The notes beneath the pieces are model-generated. The model ran no database searches. It worked only from the letters and a program-made list of their open reading frames with translations, and had not been told where the DNA came from. Both the position numbers and the translations under genes were made by a program. From Oceaniovalibus sp. ACAM 378 (GTDB lineage Bacteria; Pseudomonadota; Alphaproteobacteria; Rhodobacterales; Rhodobacteraceae), in contig NZ_VSJK01000010.1 in the NCBI RefSeq assembly GCF_008085915.1, forward strand, positions 143,753-207,752: a DNA stretch of 64,000 nucleotides. The letters are read 5' to 3'. Numbering within the stretch: the stretch's first letter is position 1; the number at the start of each line of letters is the position of its first letter. Below are positions 1 to 9,568 of this stretch, piece by piece.

Positions 1-831
1 GGCTTCGACCGAATCCCACGGATCCGCCTGAAGCTGCTTCATGCCCAGCGAAATACGGTGGGTTTCTTTGTTGATCTTGATGACCTGAACCTTGACGGTC
101 TCGCCGATCGACAGGATCTCGCTGGGGTGGTTTACCCGGCGCCATGCCATATCGGTGACGTGCAGCAGGCCGTCGACTCCGCCCAGATCCACAAAAGCAC
201 CATATTCGGTGATGTTCTTGACGACACCATCAACCGCTTGGCCTTCGTGCAGGTTGCCGATGACTTCGGCGCGCTGTTCGGCACGGGATTCTTCCAGAAT
301 GGCGCGGCGCGACACAACGATGTTGCCACGGCGACGGTCCATTTTCAGGATCTGGAACGGCTGCTTCAGACCCATCAGCGGTCCGGCATCGCGCACGGGG
401 CGCACATCGACCTGCGAACCGGGCAGGAACGCCACGGCGCCGCCCAGATCGACGGTGAAACCGCCCTTGACCCGGCTGAAAATCGCGCCTTCGACACGGT
501 CTTCGTCGGCATAGGCCTTTTCCAGACGATCCCAGGCTTCTTCGCGGCGGGCCATTTCACGGGAAATGACGGCTTCGCCCTTGGCGTTCTCGACCTGGCG
601 CAGGAAGACTTCGACTTCGTCGCCGACCTGCACGTTGGGCTGTTCACCGGGCTCTGCGAATTCCTTGAGATCAACGCGGCCTTCCATCTTGTAGCCGACG
701 TCGATGATGGCTTGTCCCGCTTCAATTGCGATGACCTTGCCTTTGACGACAGACCCTTCGTCGGGTGTGTCGATTTCGAAGCTTTCGTTAAGGAGGGCTT
801 CGAATTCCTCCATCGTTGTGTTGGCGCTCAT
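1..831 (-). CDS. rpsA: 30S ribosomal protein S1 (partial, N-terminal part)
   Basis: RNA-binding ribosomal protein that helps 30S subunits capture mRNA. The 277 codons present begin MSANTTMEEFEALLNESFE and contain successive S1 (OB-fold) repeats, for example GYKMEGRVDLKEFAEP and NITEYGAFVDLGGVDGLLHV. The gene runs off the left edge of the window, so the remaining repeats are not visible. The ATG at 831 is preceded by AAAGGAA about 12 nt upstream. It follows cmk on the same strand after 241 nt. The aroA-cmk-rpsA order is standard in alphaproteobacteria and supports the call; the family assignment is by similarity and is not in doubt. Confidence 0.97.
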   Translation of the reverse strand, partial: MSANTTMEEFEALLNESFEIDTPDEGSVVKGKVIAIEAGQAIIDVGYKMEGRVDLKEFAEPGEQPNVQVGDEVEVFLRQVENAKGEAVISREMARREEAWDRLEKAYADEDRVEGAIFSRVKGGFTVDLGGAVAFLPGSQVDVRPVRDAGPLMGLKQPFQILKMDRRRGNIVVSRRAILEESRAEQRAEVIGNLHEGQAVDGVVKNITEYGAFVDLGGVDGLLHVTDMAWRRVNHPSEILSIGETVKVQVIKINKETHRISLGMKQLQADPWDSVEA

Positions 832-1072
832 GTGGCGTATTGTTCCTTTGTGGTCATTTTTCTGGCCGAACGGTTGTCTCCGACGGTCTTTGGCTTCAAT
901 TGGTCGGGGCAGAAAACAAGGAAGGGCCGGCATCAACCGACCCTGCGCATCCTCTGTCCGGGACTGTGCCGCCCCTTGACACCGCGCGTATATGGCACCG
1001 GTGCCGCCGTGGCAAGACCGCGCCGCCGAACAGGCGCTCGCATATCGTCCGTCGCGCGATTTGCAATGGCGA

Positions 1073-1684
1073 TCAGGCGTTGCGAATCCGTTCGATTGCA
1101 GCGGCGGCAACCGACACGGCCTGCTCGATGGTCATCGAGGTGGTGTCGATCAACAGCGCGTCACGCGCGGGTTTCAGCGGCGCGGTATCGCGGGCCCGGT
1201 CGCGGGCATCGCGTTGCCGCAGATCGGCCAAAACCGCAGTCAGCGCGGTTTCCGCGCCGCCAGTGCGCAATTCTTCGAACCGGCGGGTCGCGCGCACCTC
1301 GTCACTGGCGGTGATGAACAGCTTTACCTCGGCATCAGGGCAGATCACCGTGCCGATATCGCGTCCGTCCAGCACCGCGCCGCCATCGCGCCGGGCAAAC
1401 GCCCGCTGAAAGTCAAGAAGAGCCGAGCGGACCTCGGGGATCACGGCGATACGGCTGGCCGCCTGTGCGGCCTCGGCGTCGCGCAGGTCGTCCCGGTCCA
1501 GATCGGCACGCGCAAGGCTTCGCGCCGCATCGACCGGCTCGGCCCCTGCCAGTACCAGCCGCCCGACCGCACGGTACAACAGACCGGTGTCGAGATGGGC
1601 GAACCCGTAACGCGCGGCAATTTCCCGCGCGACTGTGCCCTTGCCGCTGGCCGCAGGGCCGTCGATTGCAACTGTGAACGCCAT
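1073..1684 (-). CDS. cmk: Cytidylate kinase
   Basis: Phosphorylates CMP and dCMP to the diphosphates with ATP in the cytoplasm (pyrimidine nucleotide recycling). The 203-aa protein has the P-loop GPAASGKGT at residues 9-17, the [15 protein letters not shown]-binding region at about 30-41 and the DGRDIGT motif at 106-112, all typical of Cmk. Length fits the bacterial short form. It lies between aroA (119 nt upstream) and rpsA on the same strand, the usual alphaproteobacterial arrangement, so cotranscription with aroA is likely but not shown. Confidence 0.96.
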   Translation of the reverse strand: MAFTVAIDGPAASGKGTVAREIAARYGFAHLDTGLLYRAVGRLVLAGAEPVDAARSLARADLDRDDLRDAEAAQAASRIAVIPEVRSALLDFQRAFARRDGGAVLDGRDIGTVICPDAEVKLFITASDEVRATRRFEELRTGGAETALTAVLADLRQRDARDRARDTAPLKPARDALLIDTTSMTIEQAVSVAAAAIERIRNA

Positions 1685-1803
1685 GATGCTCCGCTTGCAG
1701 ATGTGCCGGGCCGTCAGCGGACCGGGCGATCAGAGTATCGGGACAAACGGTGGTTGAAAAGGCTGGAACGCCCTCGAACCGACCGCCTTTGTTCCCAACG
1801 CTG

Positions 1804-3150
1804 TTACACGCGCGAAAGATCAGCCCCGAGCCGGGTCATCAGCGGCTCGAACACCGGAAACGAGGTGGCAATCGGCCCGGCATCATCGACCGTGACACCC
1901 TCGCGCGCTGCCATGCCGAGAATCAGGAACGACATCGCGATCCGGTGATCCAGCCGCGCGGCTGCGGTGCTGCCGCCGGGCACTTTGCCGGGACCGGCTC
2001 CGGAAACGATCCACCAGTCCTCGCCCTCCTCGACCTCGACCCCGTTCGCGCGCAGGCCCTTGGCCATCGCATCGATCCGGTCGGATTCCTTTACCCGCAG
2101 CTCTTTCACGCCGCGCATGACGGTGCGCCCATCGGCAAAGGCGGCCACGACCGACAGGATCGGATATTCATCGATCATGCTTGCAGCGCGCTCGGGCGGA
2201 ACCTCGATCCCCTTCATATCGGGGGAAAACCGGGCGCGCAGATCGGCGACGGGTTCGCCGCCTTCCTCACGCTCGTTCTCATAGGTCAGATCGGCGCCCA
2301 TCTCGCGCAGCGTCGTGAACAGCCCGGCGCGCGTCGGGTTCAGCCCGATACCGGGCACCAGAACATCCGACCCCGGCACGATCAGCGCGGCACAGACCGG
2401 AAAGGCCGCCGAACTGGGGTCGCGCGGCACGGCGATGTCCTGCGGACGCAGATCGGGCTGGCCGGTCAGGGTAATCACCCGGCCTTCATCCGTGTCCTCG
2501 ACACGGACGGTCGCACCAAACCCGGTCAACATCCGTTCGGTGTGATCGCGAGTGGCCTCACGCTCGATCACCACGGTGTCGCCGGGCGCATTCAATCCGG
2601 CCAAAAGGATGGCGGATTTCACCTGCGCACTGGGCACCGGCGTGACGTATCGCACCGCCACCGGATCGGCCGCGCCGACCACAGTCATCGGCAGCCGCCC
2701 GCCTTTGCGCCCGAAGGCCTGCGTGCCGAACAGCGCCAGCGGATCGGTGACCCGCCCCATCGGCCGCCCGTTCAGCGATGCATCGCCGGTAAAGGTGGCG
2801 GTGATTGGCGTTGTTGCCATCGCCCCCATGATCAGCCGCACGCCGGTGCCCGAATTGCCGCAGTCGATCACATTTTCCGGTTCGCCGAACCCGCCCGTGC
2901 CGACACCGTGCACCGACCAGGAACCGCCGCCGTGGTTCACCACTTCGGCGCCGAAAGCGGCCATGGCGCGGCCTGTATCCAGCACATCCTGGCCCTCCAG
3001 CAGGCCGGTGATTCGCGTCTCGCCCACCGCCAACGCGCCAAGGATCAGTGACCGGTGGGATATCGACTTGTCCCCCGGCACCTCGGCGGTGCCGGTCAGA
3101 GGGCCGCAGGGCCGTGATGTCATCGGTATCGCTGTGCCGTGGCCGGACAT
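1804..3150 (-). CDS. aroA: 3-phosphoshikimate 1-carboxyvinyltransferase (EPSP synthase)
   Basis: Joins shikimate-3-phosphate and phosphoenolpyruvate to make EPSP in the shikimate pathway to aromatic amino acids. The 448-aa product has the N-terminal substrate site [10 protein letters not shown] (residues 25-34), the [11 protein letters not shown] region and the [12 protein letters not shown] signature near the C-terminus. I start at 3150 because AAGGGGGAA lies 6 nt before that ATG; an upstream in-frame start at 3231 would add 27 residues unlike the family. Downstream are cmk and rpsA. The protein looks like the class II type (NSGTGVRL rather than NAGTAMRP), an inference from the motif only. 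Confidence 0.96.
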   Translation of the reverse strand: MSGHGTAIPMTSRPCGPLTGTAEVPGDKSISHRSLILGALAVGETRITGLLEGQDVLDTGRAMAAFGAEVVNHGGGSWSVHGVGTGGFGEPENVIDCGNSGTGVRLIMGAMATTPITATFTGDASLNGRPMGRVTDPLALFGTQAFGRKGGRLPMTVVGAADPVAVRYVTPVPSAQVKSAILLAGLNAPGDTVVIEREATRDHTERMLTGFGATVRVEDTDEGRVITLTGQPDLRPQDIAVPRDPSSAAFPVCAALIVPGSDVLVPGIGLNPTRAGLFTTLREMGADLTYENEREEGGEPVADLRARFSPDMKGIEVPPERAASMIDEYPILSVVAAFADGRTVMRGVKELRVKESDRIDAMAKGLRANGVEVEEGEDWWIVSGAGPGKVPGGSTAAARLDHRIAMSFLILGMAAREGVTVDDAGPIATSFPVFEPLMTRLGADLSRV

Positions 3151-3471
3151 GCCGTTCCCCCTTATTGAAAGTCGCGGCGATACTAGCGTTGGCGTGGGGG
3201 GGCGCAAGGCGCGAAATCGACCGCAGGCCAAAGCATCAGATCAGCGCGGCCAGAGGCAGGAGCAGGAACACAAAAAGCAAAAAAGGCAAATGGCGCATGA
3301 TTAAATTCCGTCACTCTGAATGTGGCCAGAGAAAACCCTGACCTTTCGTTGAATGACGTCAGACTAACGGTGACGGTGCTGATCGGAAAAGTGGTGAATT
3401 CCATACCCCGCCGGTCGGGCGTGGCCTTGTGGCAGTGGCCGTTGGCCGGAATTACGCTCAGATGTTCTGGA
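3151..3471. other. Intergenic region aroA/trmB
   Basis: No convincing gene. On the minus strand, 3236-3298 encodes a 20-residue hydrophobic peptide ([20 protein letters not shown]) that reads like a lone membrane helix, but no ribosome binding site precedes it. The region must contain the aroA promoter. Confidence 0.4.
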
Positions 3472-4194
3472 TCACTGCCTGATGAAAGTCAGATAATGCG
3501 GGCTGCGGCCTTCGCGCAGTGCCTTGCTTTCATAGCGTGTCGAAATCCAGTCGTCCCATGGGGTGCCCCGGTCGTCGGCCTCGCTCAGGGTGAAACCGGC
3601 GGGCGGAACCTCTTCCAGCGTCTGCCGCACATAGTCGGGAATATCCGTGGCGACGCGAAACCGGGCGCCCGGCGCCAGAACCCGAGCCAAGGGTGCGAGA
3701 TGTTCGGGAGTGACAAACCGGCGGCGATGATGCCGCGCCTTGGGCCAGGGATCGGGATACAGCAGAAAGGCGCGCGCCACGCTTGCCTCGGGCAATACGT
3801 CCATCATATTGCGCGCATCGCCCGGATGAATGCGGATATTGTCGACCCCCGCCCGCCGGATCTTGCCCAGCGCCATCGCGACACCGTTGATGAAGGGTTC
3901 GCAGCCGATGATGCCGACATCGGGGTTGGCACCCGCCTGATGCACCATATGTTCCCCGGCACCAAATCCGATTTCCAGCCACAGGGGCCGGACGCCGGAC
4001 CCTGCGCCAAAGATCGCTGCGGGGTCCAGCGGCTTGCGCTCGGGGTTTTCGTCCCATCCCACAGGACCGGGCGAAAGCGCGTCAAGATCGCTTTCGAGCA
4101 GGTCGATCTGGGTACGGCGCAGGGTCTTGCCCTTGAACCGGCCATAAAAGTTGCGCCACGGGGCGCCCGAGGGATGATATTCAGATGCGGTCAT
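3472..4194 (-). CDS. trmB: tRNA (guanine-N7-)-methyltransferase
   Basis: Methylates G46 in the variable loop of many tRNAs using S-adenosylmethionine. The 240-aa protein carries the SAM-binding motif EIGFGAGEH at residues 74-82, the GCEPFINGV segment at about 97-105 and the family signature YPDPWPKARHHRRRF at 146-160. Length and motif order match bacterial TrmB. It is transcribed away from the small copper-related genes on the other strand and toward aroA. Confidence 0.95.
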   Translation of the reverse strand: MTASEYHPSGAPWRNFYGRFKGKTLRRTQIDLLESDLDALSPGPVGWDENPERKPLDPAAIFGAGSGVRPLWLEIGFGAGEHMVHQAGANPDVGIIGCEPFINGVAMALGKIRRAGVDNIRIHPGDARNMMDVLPEASVARAFLLYPDPWPKARHHRRRFVTPEHLAPLARVLAPGARFRVATDIPDYVRQTLEEVPPAGFTLSEADDRGTPWDDWISTRYESKALREGRSPHYLTFIRQ

Positions 4195-4294
4195 GGGCGC
4201 GGCTGATACCCGGTGAACGTAGCCGATGCAATCGGTGGCAACTTGTCACAGGCACCGGCATGGGGAACCATTGAGGCTTTGGCCACGCAGGCCT

Positions 4295-4669
4295 ATGAAT
4301 CGGGTGATGTTCAAGTCCAGCCTCCTTGTCGGCGTCCTGGCGCGCCTGATCCTTGCCTTCGCGCTGGCGACGGTCGGAGCGATGCATCGCGCACCTGCGT
4401 CCGGCGATGCGGAACTGGCGGCTTTTCTTGCTGTCGGCGGCACTCTGGACGATCTGTGCGGCGGTCATCGCTTCTCTGACAGCGGCCCGGTGTGCGAGGC
4501 TTGCCGCCTTGTCGCGGCCGTTCTGCCCATCGCGCCGGATCTGGCACCAAACACGGCCAATCTGTCGCATGTGTTGTGGACCGGCCACAGCGCCCGCCCG
4601 ACCCCGCACAGCCCGAAACTGCGCGCCAACACCGCCCGTGCGCCGCCCCTTGCCGTGAGCGAAGCCTGA
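4295..4669 (+). CDS. Small membrane-anchored Cys-rich protein, DUF2946-like
   Basis: 124-residue product with one hydrophobic segment near the N-terminus (SSLLVGVLARLILAFALATV), followed by LCGGHRFSDSGPVCEACRLV, which has the spaced Cys/His residues seen in small copper-associated DUF2946-type proteins. It ends 56 nt before the PCu(A)C copper chaperone gene on the same strand, which supports a metal-related role. The start is uncertain: ATG at 4295 is chosen because the hydrophobic segment then sits at the N-terminus; 4307 is also possible. Assignment to the family is tentative. Confidence 0.55.
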   Translation: MNRVMFKSSLLVGVLARLILAFALATVGAMHRAPASGDAELAAFLAVGGTLDDLCGGHRFSDSGPVCEACRLVAAVLPIAPDLAPNTANLSHVLWTGHSARPTPHSPKLRANTARAPPLAVSEA

Positions 4670-4725
4670 ACTCTTCTCATCACACGCGCCTGCGACCTTT
4701 CTGCGGGCATATCAAGGATAACACC

Positions 4726-5193
4726 ATGTCACTGAAACCAATGGTGCTCGCGGCCCTGTTCGGTCTGGCTGCCACAACCTCTTTCGCCCATGACTACCAG
4801 ATCGGCGATATTTCCGTTGCCCATCCGAAAAGCTTTGAGACCGCCCCCGGGGTGAAATCTGGCGGTGCCTATATGACCATCACCAACACTGGCGATACCC
4901 CCGACCGCCTGATCGAGGTGCGCGCCGACTTCCCCCGCGTGATGCTGCACAACAGCGTCACGGAAGATGGCGTGGCAAAGATGCTGCATCTGGAGGGGGT
5001 GGATATTCCGGCCGGAGAAACGATCGAACTGGCCCCCGGCGGTATCCACGTCATGTTGATGGGGCTGACGGCTCCGCTGACCGTAGGCACAGAAATCCCC
5101 GCGACATTGGTGTTTGAAAACGCGGGCGAACTGGATGTGACGTTGAACGTGGAAACCCGGGGCACCGACGCCGAAAATCACTCCGGCCACTGA
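4726..5193 (+). CDS. Periplasmic PCu(A)C copper chaperone
   Basis: 155-aa exported protein with a Sec signal peptide (cleavage probably after FAHA, residues 19-22). It has the exact copper-binding spacing of the family, H-x10-M-x21-H-x-M: H75, M86, H108 and M110. Such proteins hold Cu(I) in the periplasm and pass it to the CuA site of cytochrome c oxidase or to related factors. An AAGGA sequence lies about 7 nt before the ATG at 4726. It follows the Cys-rich membrane protein and probably shares its transcript. Confidence 0.9.
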   Translation: MSLKPMVLAALFGLAATTSFAHDYQIGDISVAHPKSFETAPGVKSGGAYMTITNTGDTPDRLIEVRADFPRVMLHNSVTEDGVAKMLHLEGVDIPAGETIELAPGGIHVMLMGLTAPLTVGTEIPATLVFENAGELDVTLNVETRGTDAENHSGH

Positions 5194-5231
5194 AAACGGG
5201 TCATTGACCCGCGACAGGTCAATGCAACAAA

Positions 5232-5255
5232 GGGCAGCGCGATACCGCGCCGCCC
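5232..5255. terminator. Hairpin between convergent genes
   Basis: Stem GGGCAGCGCG / CGCGCCGCCC around an ATAC loop, with one mismatch, in the gap between the convergent PCu(A)C and metK genes. A shorter perfect stem GGGTCA-T-TGACCC lies just upstream. Neither is followed by a T-run, so termination is plausible but not certain. Confidence 0.35.
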
Positions 5256-5283
5256 CCTGCCGGAAACGCTCAGACTTTCCCGC

Positions 5284-6465
5284 TCAGACGGCGCGCTTCA
5301 GCGCCTCGGCCAGATCGGTCTTTTCCCACGAAAAACCGCCGTCGGCCTCGGGTTCGCGGCCGAAATGGCCATAGGCCGCAGTGCGCTCATAGATCGGGCG
5401 GTTCAGCCCCAGATGATTGCGGATCCCGCGCGGTGTCAGATCGATCGCCTGGGCAATCGCCCGTTCGATCGCCTCGGAGCCGACGTCGCCGGTGCCGAAG
5501 GTATCGGCATAGATCGACAGCGGTTTCGCCACGCCAATGGCATAGCTGAGCTGGATGGTGCATTTGTCGGCCATTCCTGCCGCCACCACATTCTTTGCCA
5601 AATACCGCGCGACATAGGCCGCCGAACGGTCGACCTTGGTTGGATCCTTGCCCGAGAACGCGCCGCCCCCGTGCGGGGCCGCACCGCCATAGGTGTCGAC
5701 AATGATCTTGCGACCCGTCAGGCCCGCGTCACCGTCCGGCCCGCCGATCACGAACGTGCCGGTGGGGTTCACATGCCACACCGTTTCCGCATCGATCCAG
5801 CCATCGGGCAGAACCTGCCGGATATAGGGTTCGACAATGGCGCGGATGTCGTCACTTGTCTGGGATTCGTCCGAGTGCTGGGTGGACAGCACGATCGAGG
5901 TCACGCCCACCGGTTTGCCATCTTCATAGCGCACCGCCAACTGCGATTTCGCATCCGGACGCAGGGTGGGTTCGGTGCCGTCCTTGCGCACCTCGGCCAG
6001 CCGTTTGAGGATGGCATGGGCATATTGGATCGGCGCGGGCATCAGTGCCGTGGTTTCATTGGTGGCAAAGCCGAACATGATTCCCTGATCGCCGGCGCCT
6101 TCGTCCTTGTTGGCGCGGGCATCGACACCCATGGCGATATGGGCCGACTGTTGATGCAGCAGGTTGGTGATTTCACAGGTGGCGTGGTGAAACTTTTCCT
6201 GCTCGTATCCGATGTCCTTGATACAGGCGCGGGTAATTGCCTCGACCCGTCCGATATGGTCTTTCAGCTTGGAGGGATCGCTCAACCCCACTTCGCCGCC
6301 GATGATGACGCGGTTGGTGGTGGCAAAGGTTTCGCAGGCCACCCGCGCCTCGGGTTCCTCCGTAAGGAAGGCATCAAGGATCGCGTCGGAAATTCGGTCG
6401 CAGACCTTGTCGGGGTGACCTTCGGATACGGACTCCGAGGTAAAGACATAATTTTTGCGGGACAT
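5284..6465 (-). CDS. metK: S-adenosylmethionine synthetase
   Basis: Makes S-adenosylmethionine from methionine and ATP. The 393-aa product shows [10 protein letters not shown] at residues 14-23, the [15 protein letters not shown]-binding motif, and the glycine-rich loop [16 protein letters not shown]. The ATG at 6465 is chosen because a GGAG ribosome binding site lies 9 nt upstream and because the SAM/SAH riboswitch ends there; the longer frame to 6558 would read through the riboswitch. Regulation: the ribosome binding site lies in the 3' strand of the riboswitch pseudoknot, so translation should fall when ligand is bound (known behaviour of the class). Confidence 0.97.
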   Translation of the reverse strand: MSRKNYVFTSESVSEGHPDKVCDRISDAILDAFLTEEPEARVACETFATTNRVIIGGEVGLSDPSKLKDHIGRVEAITRACIKDIGYEQEKFHHATCEITNLLHQQSAHIAMGVDARANKDEGAGDQGIMFGFATNETTALMPAPIQYAHAILKRLAEVRKDGTEPTLRPDAKSQLAVRYEDGKPVGVTSIVLSTQHSDESQTSDDIRAIVEPYIRQVLPDGWIDAETVWHVNPTGTFVIGGPDGDAGLTGRKIIVDTYGGAAPHGGGAFSGKDPTKVDRSAAYVARYLAKNVVAAGMADKCTIQLSYAIGVAKPLSIYADTFGTGDVGSEAIERAIAQAIDLTPRGIRNHLGLNRPIYERTAAYGHFGREPEADGGFSWEKTDLAEALKRAV

Positions 6466-6471
6466 GGGTGG

Positions 6472-6517
6472 TGCTCCAATCGGTGTGAACCGCCGCGCCA
6501 GGAAGCCGTTGCGACGG
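6472..6517 (-). promoter_or_regulatory. SAM/SAH riboswitch upstream of metK
   Basis: On the minus strand a perfect 7-bp stem CCGTCGC / GCGGCGG encloses the conserved loop AACGGCTTCCTG and is followed after a short linker by ATTGGAGCA, which contains the metK ribosome binding site. The loop and the 3' ATTGGAGCA match, from memory, the consensus of the SAM/SAH riboswitch class described from metK leaders of Rhodobacterales. ATTGGAGCA is the expected 3' pseudoknot strand. The element ends 6 nt before the metK ATG, so a translational off-switch is expected. Confidence 0.9.
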
Positions 6518-6554
6518 GTGCAATACTTTCGGTTACAACGCTCTGCACAAAGGT

Positions 6555-8084
6555 TCAATCGCCAAGGCGTCGCGCCCCGGCAATAACCCCCGCCAGAAGG
6601 ACGATCAGCAACACCCCCACAGGCAGATCGCCGCTGCGCGCATAGGGCGTCGGCGGCAAGGCGTCGGGCAGTTGCACGTCAAGAAACCCGGCCTGCCCCA
6701 GCGGGATATGGTCAAGCAGACGCCCCTGTGCATCGATCACCCCCGATATCCCCGTGTTGGCCGCGCGCAGCATCGGCAACCCCTGTTCGATCGCCCGCAT
6801 CCGTGCCTGAGCCAGATGCTGTTGCGGACCGGCAAACGTGCCGAACCAGGCATCGTTGGTGATCTGCAACAGGAATCGCGGGCGTTCGGTGCCGCGCATG
6901 TCCTGGGGAAACACCGCCTCGTAACAAATCAGCGGCAAGGCCCGGCCCAGCGGCCCGAGATCGACCAGCCGTGGCCCCGGTCCGGGCGAAAAGCCGAACC
7001 CGTCGCGGGATGCGAAACTTTGCAACCCGATCAGCCTGGCCAGTTCGCCAAAGGGAATGTATTCGCCCAGCGGCACCAGATGGTGCTTGTCATAGGTTTC
7101 AACGATGACGCCGCCGGGCCCCAGCAGCAGCAGACTGTTGTAAGCCGCCAGACCTTCATTGCGCTGCGCTCCGATGACCACCGGGCGGCCGTTTGCCGCG
7201 TCGGAGATCAGAGTCAGCGCGGGGAGGCCCGGCTCGGCGAGCCAGGGGATGGCGGTTTCGGGCCAGATGGTCAGGTCGGGCGCACCGGGGGCGGCAGTGA
7301 ATTCAAGCTGCCGGTCAAAGAACACTCGTGCGCGCGAGGGATCCCATTTTTCACGTTGCGGCGCATTGGGCTGCACCAGCCGGATCACCGGCGCATCTTT
7401 TGCAATCTGCGGCGCGGACGGTGTCGCGAAAGTATCAAAGGCGCCTGGCAAAAGCACTGCAAGCACGAACAGGATCAGCCCCGCCAAAGTCCGCCACCGC
7501 ACCGCGCCCGCGATCAGTGCCGCCACCGCCAGAGTCACCAGCGTCAAACCATATGGCCCGATCAGCGCAGCCAGCCGGGCAACCCCGCTTTCCGTCCAGA
7601 CATAACCGGGCAAGGCCCAGGGAAACCCGGTCAGGATATATCCGCGCGCCAGTTCACAAAGGGTCAACGCCAGTGGAAACGCCAGCAGTCGCGCCCAACC
7701 CGGCCTTGTCGCCGCCCCGGTAACCGCCCCGGCCAGCGCCCAGAACAGCGCAAATCCCGTGGCCGAAAACAGCAACGCAAAGGGCGCCATCCAGCCATGC
7801 CGCCCGATATCCACCAGAAACGGCTCGACGATCCAGTGCAGCGCCACCGCGAAATATCCGATTCCCGCACACCAGCCGATCAGCGCGCCGCGCCGCCACC
7901 CGGGCGGATCGACCAGAAGCGCCGCCAAAAGCGCGAAACCCGCCATCGCCAGATAGATCTGCGAAAACGGCACCTGACCGAGCGCCGCAAAAGCCCCCGC
8001 CGCGCAGGCCAGCACAGCCGACTGAATCGGCGTGCACCGCGACAGCCCCGCGAAGGAAGCGCGCTTTAACCGGGACGCCAGCAT
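6555..8084 (-). CDS. lnt: Apolipoprotein N-acyltransferase
   Basis: Inner-membrane enzyme that adds the third acyl chain to lipoproteins. The 509-aa protein has about six hydrophobic segments in the first 215 residues and then a nitrilase-like domain with the catalytic triad visible as E276 (IWPETAIPW), K333 ([11 protein letters not shown]) and C387 (LICYEAVFP). It starts 7 nt after the corC stop codon and ends 90 nt before the metK start, in the common corC-lnt-metK order. Length is usual. Confidence 0.95.
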   Translation of the reverse strand: MLASRLKRASFAGLSRCTPIQSAVLACAAGAFAALGQVPFSQIYLAMAGFALLAALLVDPPGWRRGALIGWCAGIGYFAVALHWIVEPFLVDIGRHGWMAPFALLFSATGFALFWALAGAVTGAATRPGWARLLAFPLALTLCELARGYILTGFPWALPGYVWTESGVARLAALIGPYGLTLVTLAVAALIAGAVRWRTLAGLILFVLAVLLPGAFDTFATPSAPQIAKDAPVIRLVQPNAPQREKWDPSRARVFFDRQLEFTAAPGAPDLTIWPETAIPWLAEPGLPALTLISDAANGRPVVIGAQRNEGLAAYNSLLLLGPGGVIVETYDKHHLVPLGEYIPFGELARLIGLQSFASRDGFGFSPGPGPRLVDLGPLGRALPLICYEAVFPQDMRGTERPRFLLQITNDAWFGTFAGPQQHLAQARMRAIEQGLPMLRAANTGISGVIDAQGRLLDHIPLGQAGFLDVQLPDALPPTPYARSGDLPVGVLLIVLLAGVIAGARRLGD

Positions 8085-8090
8085 GTTCTG

Positions 8091-8987
8091 CTATTCGCCC
8101 GGTAGCCGTTCGCATCCCGGCATGCGCACACGGATCCGTTTGATCCGGCGGGGATCAGCGTCGACGATTTCAAGCTGCGCGCCCGACGGATGGGTGATCA
8201 CCTCGCCCCGCGCGGGCACCCGCCCGGTCAGCACAAAGGCAGCACCGCCGAGAGTGTCGATTTCCTCTTCGTTTTCGGGTTCGACAAGTTTCAGGCCCGT
8301 CGTCGCCTCGAATTCGTCCAGCGGAGTTTTGGCGAGCGCCAGATAGACTCCGGGCTTTTCCTCGGTCCAGTATTGGCCTTCGTCGATGTCGTGTTCATCC
8401 TCGATCTCGCCGATCACCTGTTCGATCAGATCCTCGATGGTGACCAGACCGTCGACCCCGCCATATTCATCGATCACCAGCGCCATATGCATGCGGTCAC
8501 TCTGCATTTTCTGCAGCAACACGCCGATCGGCATGGAGGGCGGCGCATAGATCAGCGGGCGCAGCATCGCCGAAAGGTCAAATGTCCTGTCGTTGCCGTT
8601 AAACCCGTGCTGAAGCGCGAAATCCTTGAGATGCACCATGCCCATCGGATGATCCAGAGTATCGCGATAGACCGGCAAACGGCTCATGCCGCTGTCGCGA
8701 AACACATGCACCAGATCCTCCATCGAGATATCCACCGGGACCGAAACGATCTCGACCGTGGGAATCGCCACGTCATAGACACGCATCCGTCGCAGATTGA
8801 TCAGGCCGGGCAAAGCGGATGCCATGTGCGCACGAGATTGCTTCGTCTCTGCGCCATCCTGATCCGATTCATCGGGGCTGAACGCCTCGAACAATCGTCC
8901 GAAAAAACCCCGTTGCGGGGGTTCGTCGTCGTCCTGGGAAAGCGCGCTTTGCGCAGCCCCTCTGGACCCTTCCTCTGAGTCGTCCAT
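8091..8987 (-). CDS. corC: CorC/HlyC-type CBS-domain protein
   Basis: 298-aa soluble protein with an acidic N-terminus, a pair of CBS domains (about residues 65-190, including MPIGVLLQKMQSDRMHMALV and DEYGGVDGLVTIEDLIEQV) and a C-terminal CorC_HlyC transporter-associated domain. Family members are linked to magnesium/cobalt resistance or ribosome-linked functions; the biochemical role is not settled. The start follows GGAAAGGGAAA. It lies between ybeY and lnt in the conserved phoH-ybeY-corC-lnt order and is probably cotranscribed. Confidence 0.92.
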   Translation of the reverse strand: MDDSEEGSRGAAQSALSQDDDEPPQRGFFGRLFEAFSPDESDQDGAETKQSRAHMASALPGLINLRRMRVYDVAIPTVEIVSVPVDISMEDLVHVFRDSGMSRLPVYRDTLDHPMGMVHLKDFALQHGFNGNDRTFDLSAMLRPLIYAPPSMPIGVLLQKMQSDRMHMALVIDEYGGVDGLVTIEDLIEQVIGEIEDEHDIDEGQYWTEEKPGVYLALAKTPLDEFEATTGLKLVEPENEEEIDTLGGAAFVLTGRVPARGEVITHPSGAQLEIVDADPRRIKRIRVRMPGCERLPGE

Positions 8988-9070
8988 TTTCCCTTTCCGG
9001 TTGCCCGCGCTGCCTGAGCGCGAAACAGCTATATAGTCAGTGTTGTCCGTACGTCACCCCCAATTGGCGA

Positions 9071-9568
9071 TCATTCGGCGTGATAAGGGTCTGCGATGCC
9101 GAGTTTCGACAGGATCGCAGTCTCCCGTGCCTCCATCAGATCACCGTCTTCATCGTGTTCGTGGTCGAAACCCAACAAATGCAGGGTGCCGTGAACCAGA
9201 AGATGGGTCACATGGTCAGCCAGCGGGATTCCGCCCGCCTGCGCCTCGGACTGACAGGTGTCAAAGGAGATGGCAAGATCACCCAGTTCAGGATCGCGCG
9301 GATCGGGCGCTGCCGGGTCGCTGCCGGGCACCTCGGCGCCACGTTCATCCGACGGCCATGACAGCACATTGGTCGGCACCGCCTTACCGCGAAAATCGGC
9401 ATTCAGGGTGGCGATCCGCACATCATCGCAGGCCAGCAGGCTGACCTCCCACGGCGTGTCGGGAAGGTGGCCGAGCGCCGCCGTCACGGCCCGCAGCGCC
9501 AGCGCCTCGATCCCCAGACCGTCCCAACGGGCATCCTCGGTCACTACATCGACAGTGATGTCAGCCAT
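9071..9568 (-). CDS. ybeY: Endoribonuclease YbeY (rRNA maturation factor)
   Basis: 165-aa metalloprotein needed for 16S rRNA 3' processing and ribosome quality control. The zinc-binding motif H-x3-H-x5-H is present as HGTLHLLGFDH (H126, H130, H136), and the upstream PTNVLSWPSD segment is typical. The start at 9568 gives an 8-nt overlap with the phoH stop codon, implying translational coupling; a longer frame begins inside phoH and has no family match there. Confidence 0.95.
   Translation of the reverse strand: MADITVDVVTEDARWDGLGIEALALRAVTAALGHLPDTPWEVSLLACDDVRIATLNADFRGKAVPTNVLSWPSDERGAEVPGSDPAAPDPRDPELGDLAISFDTCQSEAQAGGIPLADHVTHLLVHGTLHLLGFDHEHDEDGDLMEARETAILSKLGIADPYHAE

Noticed and set aside
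58..1314. Long plus-strand frame of 418 codons
   Set aside because: It lies opposite rpsA and cmk; high GC leaves shadow frames open. Its translation has no family likeness.
1750..3051. Plus-strand frame of 433 codons opposite aroA
   Set aside because: Antisense shadow of aroA with His/Arg/Gly-rich composition typical of a reversed GC-rich gene.
3236..3298. 20-residue hydrophobic peptide upstream of trmB
   Set aside because: Reads like a membrane helix but has no ribosome binding site and no coupled neighbour; not listed as a gene.
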